Origin: Epiperipatus broadwayi
Taxonomy: Eukaryota; Onychophora; Udeonychophora; Euonychophora; Peripatidae
Length of the DNA stretch: 64,000 nt
Reading direction: 5' to 3'
Assembly (NCBI GenBank): GCA_028023455.1
Contig: JAQFVV010012396.1
Coordinates: forward strand, 5,622,085-5,686,084
The position numbers and the translations under genes are program-made. The notes under the pieces were generated by a model, which was not told where the DNA came from, ran no database searches, and saw only the letters and a program-made list of their open reading frames with translations. Of the stretch, positions 48,236 to 58,449 are shown piece after piece. Positions within the stretch are counted from its first letter, which is position 1. Every line of letters begins with the position of its first letter.

Positions 48236-48680
48236 TATCATAATGAAAATTTAAATGATTTTCTAACAATAAAAACAAACACTAATAAAAATAAGTCATC
48301 TTTCATTATTTTTTCATAGTGATAAACAGCTTTGCAGAAAAGGCCTGAAACATTTTATGTATTGACATTTCTATGTCAGTCAATGACATTCTTATAGTAT
48401 TTTTTATTAAAATATTTTTCACAGCTTTTATCTTATTTAGAAATTTTTTTATTTAATGTTCAAATGCTGAATTTTGACTAATAATAAAAATTAAAATGAC
48501 CTTTTGAAAATAAAAACAAACATTAGTAAACAGTACTTTACTTTCTCCCTTGGAATGTTTTTTTCACTGCCGTAATAAGATAATTCAGTATTTTTTTTCC
48601 AGAAAGGCCCTGAAACAACTTCTGCACATGTGATCTTTGTCAACCAATGACATTTATTATAGTATTTTTGTTCACTGGCA
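48236..48680 (+). repeat. Old tandem duplication (about 250-bp period)
   Basis: Blocks 48236-48440 and 48488-48680 share AATAAAAACAAACA, GAAA.GGCC.TGAAACA, TCAA.GACATT, TATAGTATTTTT in the same order. Diverged; class unknown. The interval 47736-48235 holds nothing recognised. Confidence 0.65.
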
Positions 48681-48687
48681 GTTTTTC

Positions 48688-48752
48688 AACTTTTTTATTT
48701 GGATTTTTTCCATTATAAAACTTTTTTATTTGGATTTTTTCCATTATAATGT
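48688..48752 (+). repeat. 32-33 bp perfect tandem duplication
   Basis: ACTTTTTTATTTGGATTTTT followed by TCCATTATAA occurs twice in succession. Recent slippage product. Confidence 0.9.
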
Positions 48753-49159
48753 TAATCAATTTTGAACTTAGATGTTTAGGCTCATAGTCAAAATTATTAT
48801 ACATATGCAACAAAATAAGTAAGATAATAATATTAAGTACAGTATATTTTTATTGCTAAAAGTGCAATTAAAAAGGTAAGTGTTTATTGTCATCATCCTA
48901 TATTAATTGTTAAATTAATAACTTAAATTCTTATATGAAAAAATTGTCTGTTGTTATATTGTTTATTGAGTGCATTTATATTTATTGTACAAGCTTTAAT
49001 TAATGTGAAAAGGTTATGATATACTATATTTTTTCTATAAGCCACCATTGTATCAGACTTCAGTATAAATGTAAAAACTTTATAAATATGATACTTATTA
49101 ATTTACATATTATTAGGCAATCCTCTTCACATTGATTGGGCAATAAATAAAACACTATA

Positions 49160-49275
49160 CAGTAATAAATTAACATCTCTAGACTTATGATCTTTATCAG
49201 TGAGGAATTTGGATCTAATGTACTTATATATCTAGTTAATAATCTGAAATTTAAATCTCTATGATTCTGAATCCA
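49160..49275 (+). repeat. Repeat family R, degenerate partial copy
   Basis: Keeps CTTTATCAGTGAGGA, TTTGGATCTAATG and CTCTATGA in the family order. The hammerhead core is gone. Flanking 48755-49158 and 49280-49850 show nothing else. Confidence 0.5.
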
Positions 49276-49856
49276 TGACACTAGTTTTTTTTAAAAAAAT
49301 CACTGCTTGGTATTCCCTTAGACTAAAGTTCAACATTTACTATCTTCAAAAATCAATCATAACCATAGTTTGCAAGATATTTTTTGCATGATCTGTCCAT
49401 TTTCTCAAATTTTTTTGTTGCCAGCAAAAAATTAATTGTCAAAATTATATTTTTTATCAAATTAAATTATCTAAGTTAACTTGAAAAATTATCATGTATA
49501 TTATCTCTATGTTTTAAAATAATCACACATAGAAATAGTATCATGTATAGGTGTGTACAGTTTGTTTGCATTAACATCTACTTTTAATAATTTAAATTTG
49601 AAAGAAAGTTAATTCCTTTAAAAATAATTTTCTAAATGTTAGCATCACTGCCACTGATTAATTGAAATTAAAATTTATTTTGCCTTCTTTTTAAAATTGC
49701 AAAAAAACCAAAAGTATTATATAAACATAAATCCAATCATTCTCTGTGGCTTGAGTTCCTTTTTAAAATGGTGTATAGCATGTTAAAATTGGACAAAATT
49801 TCAGTTTTTTATCAATATTTTTATTAATAAGTACATTTAATTTTTTTTTAACTCAG

Positions 49857-49986
49857 TTTACTAGATTGCATAGGGAAGCCAAAGGCATAAATTTTTCATC
49901 AGCCAGAGTTCTTAATAAAATGGACTCAACATGCTTTGATGATTTACAATTTCAAGGCCTTCATCCTGAAAATAAACGTAATATAG
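49857..49986 (+). CDS. Candidate internal exon of an unidentified host gene
   Basis: A 130-bp open stretch is bordered by a good acceptor (a T-run then AACTCAG before 49857) and a strong donor (ATAG then GTGAGT at 49987). The frame starting at 49857 is open throughout and ends with one leftover base (phase 1). Translation begins FTRLHREAKGINFSSARVL and goes on with a mixed, hydrophilic composition ending LHPENKRNI, unlike the low-complexity noise frames around it. GC content is higher than the flanks. No domain is recognised. The open frame that reads on to 50069 passes through the donor into AT-rich intron-like sequence, so that extension is not accepted. Exons on either side would be expected many kb away; none is certain in this window. 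It could still be a fossil exon or chance. Confidence 0.42.
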
Positions 49987-49989
49987 GTG

Positions 49990-51830
49990 AGTATTCAATT
50001 TTAATTTTTATATTATTTGAATATTATTTCAAATTTTTATTATTATTTGATAAATGTAGAATTTATTAATGTGTTTGTAATGAAATTCAAATATAACAAA
50101 AGTAATCATTTATGTACAGTGTAATTTGGGGGCTTAAATCCAAGTTTGAGGCAATCATATTTTATAGACATAATGATTCTCAAAAGATTTAATAATTTAT
50201 TAGTATGTTTATATTTATATTAGTGTGTTTGTATTTGTACTTGCATGTATATGTTTATATAACAAGTAATGATTTTTATAAATATAATTAAGGTATTACA
50301 GAGCAGTGCAATGTACATTTTAAGACTGATTATTAGATATACAGAAAGGTTGCAGATGATAAAGCAATCATAAAATGTACTCAGAATATTACCATGTGAA
50401 AATATAACTCTTAAAACCAATAAAGAGAGGTTTCAAGTTGTGTGGGTGATGATGGCCATAATGGTTATTATGCAACATGGAATTGTATGCAGGCAAAAAA
50501 TAAAATCCTGGTCCTTTCCTATGTGTTTGTACTCATGCTGTGGTGTCAGTAATTTTGCCACATCTTGCATAACATTATTTTCAAGTCTATAGCTAGCAAA
50601 CAAGCTATATGCAAATAAACTATATCTCTGTGGGCCAATAAATATAACAAAATAGAATCACTGGCATGCACAAATAATATAAACATCACTAGTGTACACA
50701 AAAAATATAAAATGAAGAGAGGAAACTCATTTTATTATTGATATAGACAGTAGCCTTCAATTTCTAGATTTTGGTAGACAATAAGCCAATTTCTATGTTT
50801 ACAAATGCATATCCACCTTTTGAAAATGATTTATTTTTGTATGAATCTTTTTCTTATAGACACCTTGAAATTTTTTAACTTTTGGGTACAAAATAAAAAT
50901 GAAGTATTCTTATGCTACTAACTTTTTTAAATCTGATGCTATGGATTATCTCAGGTATGAAATATTATATATGGTTTGTATGAAAATTTTGTGAGAAATA
51001 CAAAGAAATTATCAATGAAGAAGTAATTTTAAACTTTAGTTAATTATGAAATGGAAATTATGAACAAACAATAAAGTAATAATTTTTTCAGATTTTAAAA
51101 TTTCCTTTTTTCTTACCTTTTTAATGAGAATCACTATTTGTCTTAGCCTTATTATTTTCTTTAGTTTTTCTATTGTTTATAAATATATACCATTTTGCTC
51201 TAACATTACTAAAACTGAAGTTATTGTGAAAATTGTGTCTCAAGTCAGATATTTTAAAAATTCAATATGGCGCTAAATACCCTGATATAGTTAAAGTAAT
51301 AAAATCATGCTTCACTATTTAGTTAAGAAACTAAACAAACTTTTGTTAGTTTTTTAGGGCTAAAAAAATACATAAAACTTTTAATAACTATTTATATTTT
51401 TTACACTTACTATAATGTAGTCGATTTGATGGTATTTCTTTATCCTTCGTTTTAAATAAACCATTCTTTTTTTTTTTACTAAATCAAGAAACATTTCAAA
51501 GAAACATTAATTTAAACAATATAAATTAATTTTTATTTAAAGGTAAAATTTTATTTACGATATAACTTTGCATCTGCAGTTTCAGTCATCTGTGATTTTA
51601 AAAAATTTATATTATATAAGTCAAAAAAGTAAAAATTAATTTTAAAAAATTTAATTTGATATTTTTTAAATTCACAATGCATATTCATTATTGTAAATAC
51701 TGCTATATTTTTAAATAATATTTTCAGTATGTATTTATAATGAATACATATATATATATATAGATATAATCAAAACTTCCATTGTACCACAATGAGTTAT
51801 TCCAAGTATTTATGCTTAATTTTTAAAAAA
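49990..51830. other. AT-rich DNA, no gene recognised
   Basis: If the exon at 49857 is real this is intron. A slightly GC-richer patch at 50430-50640 has no open frame of note. Confidence 0.45.
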
Positions 51831-51834
51831 AAAA

Positions 51835-51995
51835 ACATATATTAATCTTTTGCTGAGGTTTAAAATTTATATCTGAGCTGGAGATAATCTAGCTTATTAA
51901 ATGACTAGTAATATTCATTGATGTATTAATATAAATGGGTTGTTGTGTCAAAATTGTGAGCGCAGTTAAGTTTGACACTCATATAATATTTTAAT
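51835..51995 (+). repeat. Dispersed repeat Q, copy 1
   Basis: Shares TATATTAATCTTT, GAGATAAT.TAG.TTA.TAAATGA, TAATA.TCATT and AGTTAA.TTTGACACTC with 54815-54970, and with 63050-63135 on the minus strand. Class unknown; it directly precedes a LINE tail. Confidence 0.6.
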
Positions 51996-52004
51996 ATTAT
52001 ATGG

Positions 52005-52225
52005 GTGTATATGTGTGTTAGAAGAGATGATAATAGATGGACAATTGAAATTTTAAACTGGATTCCAAGAGATTGTAAAAGACCCAGAAAGAGACCACAT
52101 GTGAGATGGATGGATGAAATAAGAAAATGTGCAGGAGTGTTGTGGAGAAGAGAAGCTAAAGATCAGAGAAGATGGATTAAACTTGGAGAGACCTTCATCC
52201 TGCAGTGGATTGATAATGGTTGATA
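52005..52225 (+). pseudogene. LINE reverse transcriptase C-terminal end (RTE-type 3' fragment)
   Basis: The 72-codon frame contains RRDDNRWTIEILNWIPRD and then KRPRKRPHVRWMDEIRKCAG, WRREAKDQRRWIKLGETFIL. This is the well-known ending of many LINE polyproteins (W.PR..KR.RGRP..RW.D.I...AG..W.R.A.DR..W..L.E.F..QW). The frame ends at DNG, then (GAT)n. A tail of short GAT-type repeats instead of polyA is usual for RTE-clade elements. The insertion is severely 5'-truncated, so only the last part of the ORF and the tail remain. The frame is still uninterrupted, which makes this the youngest-looking LINE piece in the window. Confidence 0.75.
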
Positions 52226-52242
52226 ATGATGATGATGATGAT
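52218..52242 (+). repeat. (GAT)n tail of the LINE fragment
   Basis: Tandem GAT units directly after the LINE stop region, serving as its 3' tail. From 52246 to 52677 nothing else is recognised; a G-rich patch lies at 52404-52420. Confidence 0.8.
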
Positions 52243-52677
52243 GTGTGTCTGTATTTTAAAAACTTATAATATGGTAATGTAATCAATAATATTTCTATAA
52301 TGTAATTTTTATTACAGAAATATTATTCATTAAGTAAATAATTTCTAGTCTAACGAATGACTTATAAAAATTATTAATATGGTAATGTAGTTTGGAATTC
52401 GCAGAAGGAGGGGGGGAGTACCGCACTGTTCCTGTTTCAAAGCAGTATACGTTGTTTTTTTTTTGTTTTCATAAGTATAAGAATACTAGTTTAATAGATT
52501 ATTTTAAAAAAAATTTAAAATTTTTCTCCAAATTTGCATATAAAATTTGTGGGTTTTTCTTTTCTTTTTTTTTAATACATGTCAACTTTAAAATATTTTC
52601 TTTTCTGGAAACAGGACAGTATTACATTCTGTGTTTATAAACACTTTGAAACACTGTATTTTTTGAAAATGTAATTT

Positions 52678-52790
52678 GTCCAGCGTTGGTGGTAGAGAGG
52701 TCAGCACAGCGCCTTACAAGCAGTTGCCCCAGGTTAGCGGGTTCGCTTCCCAGCCGATGCTATGACACATGAAAAAAAAAATTATATTTA
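52678..52790 (+). mobile_element. tRNA-derived SINE, subfamily A
   Basis: Starts GTCCAGCGTTGGTGGTAGAG, has a B box GGGTTCGCTTCC (52738-52750) and ends CCGATGCTATGACACATG plus an A-run. AGCGTTGG can pair with CCGATGCT, an acceptor-like stem closing a tRNA-like head. No clear target duplication, so probably the older of the A copies. Confidence 0.82.
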
Positions 52791-52794
52791 TTTA

Positions 52795-53510
52795 TTTTTT
52801 TCAATACAGAGACTTTTTTGTTACATTATGTCATATTATATAGCTTGAAATAATTATTATAAATTTTTAAAATATCTACTTATGTTTCAATGTTGATGGA
52901 TTGTCATATGTAGTTGGAATTAAAACTAATACTAACCTAACTGAATGTACTCACTTATCATTTCACATTTTTGCCAATCTTTAAATAAATTATTGAATTT
53001 CCTGCAGTTAAAATCATATTTTTTATTTATTTGTTGTTTTTTTTAATATTAAATATGTGAACTGGAATGGATAAAATTGGTTAATATAACTTCATAATGG
53101 ACGGAATAGATACTTTAACAACTGCATCAGATATCTCTCAAAAAAATGGAAAAATTGATCAAGTGCTTGTCAATGTGAGTTATGGAAATAGCAAACTGAA
53201 AAATTAAAATGTATATTATTTAATAAAAGAAGGGATTTATAAAAACTAAAGAAATAAATATAAAAATCTGTAATTTAAAATTTATATGCAAATAAGTATT
53301 TTAAAAATGTATATAATTGTTTTTATTAATAATAAAAATTTTATTATTTAAAAAAAAAAAGAAGAAAGAAAGTAGCTAGAATTTTTCTAAAACATTTCTC
53401 AGAACAACATATTTTAAAATTGCAAAATTGAATTAAATTAAAGATTCAGACTTAAAATACTAAATTATTACTTATTTAAATTTTGGTGTCTTTTTCATAT
53501 GTTTGTGGGT
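52795..53510. other. AT-rich spacer, nothing recognised
   Basis: No gene, RNA or element is supported here. Confidence 0.5.
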
Positions 53511-53515
53511 CATGT

Positions 53516-53590
53516 GTATTAGTTGTATAAGATGGAATGGACAGCTGTAAGGGACTTAAAAATCCAAGTTCAAATCCCTTCTAATTACAA
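53516..53590 (+). mobile_element. tRNA-like SINE remnant (B box GTTCAAATCCC)
   Basis: AGTTCAAATCCC at 53567-53578 is a B-box match and is preceded by TTGTATAAGATGGAATGGA. The same two words recur at 53985-54045, and the B box again at 57116-57128. The A box is poor. Probably a third, older tRNA-derived family. Confidence 0.45.
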
Positions 53591-53984
53591 TCAGTATAGA
53601 CAATATACTTGTATTTAAATATTACATACTCAGCCTGTATTCTCCCATCCCTCTTCTGTGTATTTAAATGGACATATTAAATTCCTATATGTGAGGGATC
53701 AGAGTGACTTAAGTCAACATCTGCATAGCAATAATGTTACATCAATAAGAGCTTTAATCATTCCATTCATCAGATTTTCAATTATCTGTATTGAAGAGTT
53801 GGAGAGTGGAGAAGATTGAAGCATGTCCATTAAAGTTTGAAGATTTGCTATCTTAGTATAAACTGGGTACTGATTATATATGTGTGTGAGAGATAATGAT
53901 CTGGATCAACTGATGAGTGGTGTTTCAGCATGAATTATGTATATTGAAGATCATTTGCCTTTACCACATGTAAGTGATCATGTA

Positions 53985-54045
53985 TGTCAATTGTATAGCA
54001 TAGAATGGATAGTGTAGAATTCAAAGTCTGAGTTCAAATCCCTTC
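53985..54045 (+). mobile_element. tRNA-like SINE remnant, second copy
   Basis: TTGTATAGCATAGAATGGAT then GAGTTCAAATCCC (54030-54042) in the same arrangement as 53516-53590. The interval between the two copies (53590-53985) shows nothing else. Confidence 0.45.
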
Positions 54046-54269
54046 TAATATATATAAACAAAATCTCTGGGATAAACTATAATATTTAATAATATACCAA
54101 TATAAAAATATAATGTCATCCTGAGTAGCATTCAATTAAAACTTAAGAAGCTAATCACATTAAAGTCACACAACATTAATGTTTTCACAAGAATTGTCAA
54201 CTTTTCATAATTTATGTAAGTTAACACAATTATATTGTTTATTTAATAAGTTTTCCGTCATATTTATAA

Positions 54270-54515
54270 AATAAGACTCTTTGATTTTTTTTTCTTCAAC
54301 TCATTTTCTACATGTAAAATAAAAACTCAGTCAAAACAAAAACTTCCATTATAAATAAGTGAATGTTTAGAAAATACAGACTTAAATTTATCCACAGAAT
54401 ATTGCAATTTATTATAAATAGTTTATGTTCATGAATTCTCTTTTTCAATGCACATTTTGAATCACAAATGTAACTGATCTCATATGGCACACCAATATTT
54501 TAAATAATATTACTT
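54270..54515 (-). pseudogene. Penelope-like element, GIY-YIG endonuclease remnant
   Basis: On the minus strand the frame from about 54505 reads GVPYEISYICDSKCALKKR and continues IHEHKLFI. This fits the C-terminal GIY-YIG endonuclease of Penelope-like retroelements (usual pattern GVY.I.C..C...YIGET...LK.RI.EH). After a frame change near 54400, SKHSLIYNGSFCFD fits the following SKH....NH.FDF block. The second catalytic motif appears as YIC in place of YIG, and the CxxC pair expected between the two motifs is lost, so the enzyme is dead. The reverse transcriptase that should lie upstream is absent, so this is a short fragment. It is relevant because Penelope-like elements are known carriers of hammerhead ribozymes, which occur elsewhere in this window. 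Confidence 0.62.
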
Positions 54516-54814
54516 TTTTTTTAAATTTTATCAACAGCATTCTTTCCATTAATAATTAATCTATTAGTATTTGGTTCAACATTCATTATGTAATCATACT
54601 ACACCCTCTATTTTAAATATATCATAATGAAATTCATGTTTTCTCTTCAGTATTTTTCATCCTGCTTCTGTGTGTAAATTTATATAATGTAAGCAAAATA
54701 TCTTTCCTATTATAACTTACATTCAATAATTCATTAGCATATATTTCAATATTGAATAAATCACTTTGAAATTCACCATAATCATAACTTTCTTAAATTC
54801 CTAAATAAAAACAG

Positions 54815-54970
54815 TATATATATATTAATCTTTAATTCAGTTTTAAAGTTTATACACGTGCTAGAGACAATTTCTAGTTTAGTAAATGATTAATAATAGT
54901 CATTACTATATCTAAAATGGATGGTATCAAAGATATGGGTAGAGTTAATTTGACACTCGTAATTCAAAAT
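54815..54970 (+). repeat. Dispersed repeat Q, copy 2
   Basis: Collinear with 51835-51995. Unit class unknown. Confidence 0.6.
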
Positions 54971-54989
54971 GTAATTATATATATATACA

Positions 54990-56845
54990 TATGTTATACT
55001 CGCCTATTATTATACATTTATATGAGATTTTGTTACAAATATACAACCACTATTCATTTGTATATGTGCATAATATATTATAAAAAGATAGTTTCTTATT
55101 TCTGTAACCAGTGGATCAATGCCCTGATAAGTTAGCACAGTAAAAGAGTGATTAACTTAAGAATTAAAGCTCTGCTATCACTTCTAGTGTTTTAATACCA
55201 AATGATTTTCTGGGTGATTAACCGTCTGGATATTCATCAATGAATGAAATATGAACTTAATTATTTTATTCAAACATACACAGAGTATTAAACTTACTTT
55301 AAAATTATGTTTAGCAACTAAATGTTTGATACATTAACTTGTTATGTCTACTAATCATTTATTTTTCAATTTGCAGGCCATAGTTATAAGTTGTATATAT
55401 ATACACAACTAAATTTATTATTTTTATTCGAGAGATTCATTACCTCATACCTTTGGCAATTTCTGCTCAAGTTGATAATAATAATAAAATGTTTGCTATT
55501 TTAATTTATTTTTTTTTAGATCTTAATTCTGTCAAGTAAAAACATATGCTGTTATATATGTTAAGTGAGAAAAAGATCACTCATTCATATTAAAGAATTA
55601 TTCTAATTTTTTATCTGAAAGATTTATTTACTGTAGTAAATGTCAGAAGAAAAAAAATACATTAAAATTCATTTATAATTTTGTACATAAAAGAAAACTT
55701 TTTAATTACAATGTTTATCTAATTTATATGGATCCTAACATCTGCAGGCTATTAAACAAATTTTCATTCAATAGCTTAATATCATTCCATATTTATCTTG
55801 TAAAATGCAAAAACCATTAAATATATTTCACTGTAAGCACTATTTTAAAAATTTATCATAAATAACCATATATATACATAAAGCAATCTTTAAATATTCA
55901 ACCATAGGGCCAAGATTTTTCTAACAGCTCCCATAAAAAAAATAGTAGAGAGGTCATCACTCTCCATGATTTCCAACTGCGGCTGGTGAGAGTTTTAGTG
56001 ATTTTCTATTCTTATCGTTATCCTCGAGTATTGAAAAGATGGCCAGGTTGGCTAAGTTAACTTGCCTAGCGGAAAATCTTGTATATATGAAGTATATATA
56101 AAATAAGTACTATATAAAAATAAACAGCTCTAAATATTTCTTTTTACGGCAAAACACTTTCTAAGACTCCCTCCCGACATATAAAAGAATTGTGAACAAA
56201 AAAGCAATATTCTCCAAACTTTTGAATTATGGATAGTAAAAGTTTTAAAGACCTTTTCATCTTCATTTTACTCCTTAGTTATGATTGGTTAAATACCCAT
56301 TTACTGACCATTATTAGAAGGATTTTTGGTTTGATTATGAATCAAAATATCTGACAGAAAAATTCTGAACCTATATTATTTTTACCTAGTCTAGATTGCA
56401 AATTGATTCTCATCAATGCCTTTCAGTGAAAAATGATCAAACAAAAATATCAGCAGCGGTAAAAGTCAAAAACTGATTGGGAAAAACTAAGCATAAAGAT
56501 TGCCGATAAAGATTGATGTTATTAATTGACTGAAAATTGTGGTAATTAAAACATATAAGTTTCATATTATACTATGTTTTATTGAAATTGAATAAAAATA
56601 AATAATAATGATTAATATTAAATTTTAACTTTAAGTAATGATCTGAAATCATTCTAAATGAAGCATAAACTTTAATTTAAAAAATTTGAATATAAATTCA
56701 GCAAGCTTTATTGTAAGCATTTTCAAATGCCTATTCTACCATTGAAAAAAATAATAACTCCGTTATTTTAAAAAACATGAGTTCTATCAAAAACATTGAT
56801 TTCGTGCAAATAAAGCAGAATTTTGTATTTTGCAATAATTTTTAG
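54990..56845. other. AT-rich DNA, no gene recognised
   Basis: A GC-richer patch near 55910-56080 is interrupted in all frames. No element ends were found. Confidence 0.5.
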
Positions 56846-56848
56846 TGG

Positions 56849-56988
56849 AAATAAAATTTTAGTTGTCAAGCATTGGTGGTCGAGAGGTCAGCGACAGCTG
56901 CTTTACAAGCAATTGTCCCGAGTTAGCGAATTCGTTTCCCCGCTGATGCTATGATACATGAGAAAAAATAAATAAATAAAATTTTAGT
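56849..56988 (+). mobile_element. tRNA-derived SINE, subfamily A, with target duplication
   Basis: The SINE body is 56864-56973: TGTCAAGCATTGGTGGTCGA, tRNA-like middle, decayed B box AATTCGTTTCC, end CTGATGCTATGATACATG and an AAAT-rich tail. The 15-bp target duplication AAATAAAATTTTAGT is exact at 56849-56863 and 56974-56988, proving retrotransposition of this unit. Confidence 0.92.
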
Positions 56989-57079
56989 AAAGGTGTGAAA
57001 ATTTGGAATGCTTGAATTTTTTCTACAAATTATAATAAATGAGAAAAGCTATTCTTACTTTTTTTTGAATAAAACTTAA

Positions 57080-57140
57080 TAAAATACAAATTGTATACTA
57101 TGATTTTAAAAATGTGAGTTCAAATCCCTTCATTGATATA
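57080..57140 (+). mobile_element. tRNA-like SINE remnant, third copy
   Basis: TTGTATACTATGATT followed by GAGTTCAAATCCC (57116-57128), as in the two copies at 53.5 and 54.0 kb. From 57141 to 58084 nothing else is recognised. Confidence 0.4.
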
Positions 57141-58084
57141 TGAATTTTTTGAGACTAGATAAAATCACTTAATATTTATAATTATAACAGTAAAATAAAA
57201 AATGTTTAAAAATACTGTATTAACATAATTTAAATGTAACTTTTTAATGAATAGTCTTAATATAATAAAAATTAAAATAAATACATTTGAATTCATTATT
57301 TATATTTACTCGATAATAAAAACAATTAGTATTTCTAGGTTAAAAAAAAATTAATACGGTAATAAAGCGTAAGCCTTATTCAGGTGTTAAAAATGAATAG
57401 AAAATAATTTATACATTGTGTGACATCTAGTTGTCAACATAGGCATGCAAATTTAGATATTTGATACCTATAGCTGTGAATTTTGGTGCTGATTGACAAT
57501 GGATATAGTAAAGATAAAAAATGCACTGATAAAAATAAAATTAAAAATAATATATTTATACAATAGTGTTATTTTATATAATATATTGTAAATATGTATA
57601 TAAAAATTTATAGGATAATAGCTTATTAAGAGGTTATGAAACCTTCTACTACTAGAAAGGATTGAAAACATTGGTTTTTGAGACATCATCATTTATTCAT
57701 AAATAAATATGTCCATTTCAATTCCATGATAAGAAATAATAATGCAAAACAATAATAATTCATAATAGATTTGCTTTGCAATGACTACACAAACTAATGT
57801 GTGAACTTTAAAAAAAACCACATATAGATCATGCTGATTTATTATTCTATTTGATATTTGTCATGCTGTTTATTAATTTATTCTATCACAAACTTTTCTT
57901 CCTGAACAACTTTAACATCTCACTTAATTATAGCTGTTCACTGCATTTCATTCGCAGCTATATTTTTCCAATGAAAGCAAAACTTGTTTAGAATGTCTTT
58001 GAGATAATATTTATAATGTAAATGAAGTCTATCTTTTGAAACAGTAACAATTCTCTCTATGTAGCAGTGTCACCCAGTAAGAGC

Positions 58085-58380
58085 CATAGAAATTAATGGA
58101 TATTAAAAGGTTTGTGCATCAAAATGTCTATCTAGTGCCTACTCATCCAATATTCCTGGACTAATTTCTTGTTTGTGGCTTGAATCTAAAAGCACTGCAC
58201 CTAGTGTACTGCTCTAAGATCCAAGAATCCTCACTGATGAAATCCACAAGCTAATAATTATCTATGGATATTGGATAAGTAGGCACTAGATAGAAAATTT
58301 GATGGACAAACTTTCTAATATCCATTCATTACTATGGCTCACAGTGGGTGGCACTACTATATGGAGAGAGTTATTAATGT
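58085..58380. repeat. Repeat family R, two copies tail to tail
   Basis: A plus-oriented partial copy (about 58085-58210) meets a minus-oriented one (about 58210-58380), forming an imperfect hairpin: CATCTAGTGCCTACTCATCC is mirrored by GGATAAGTAGGCACTAGATA. A small insertion near 58205 separates them. Such inverted pairing recurs at 8.9-9.7 kb and suggests it is a property of the element, not chance. Confidence 0.8.
58219..58275 (+). ncRNA. Hammerhead-like core in the 58-kb R copy (decayed)
   Basis: CTGATGA at 58234-58240 is intact, but GAAAC has become ATAAT and GUC has become AUC-like. Stem I words GATCCAAG and TATTGGAT remain pairable. Inactive by inspection. Confidence 0.35.
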
Positions 58381-58449
58381 TTTAAAAGATTGGGTAAGCC
58401 TAAGAAATGGTGATCATATAAAGTTTTACTACTTTTAAGTCAATTTTTA

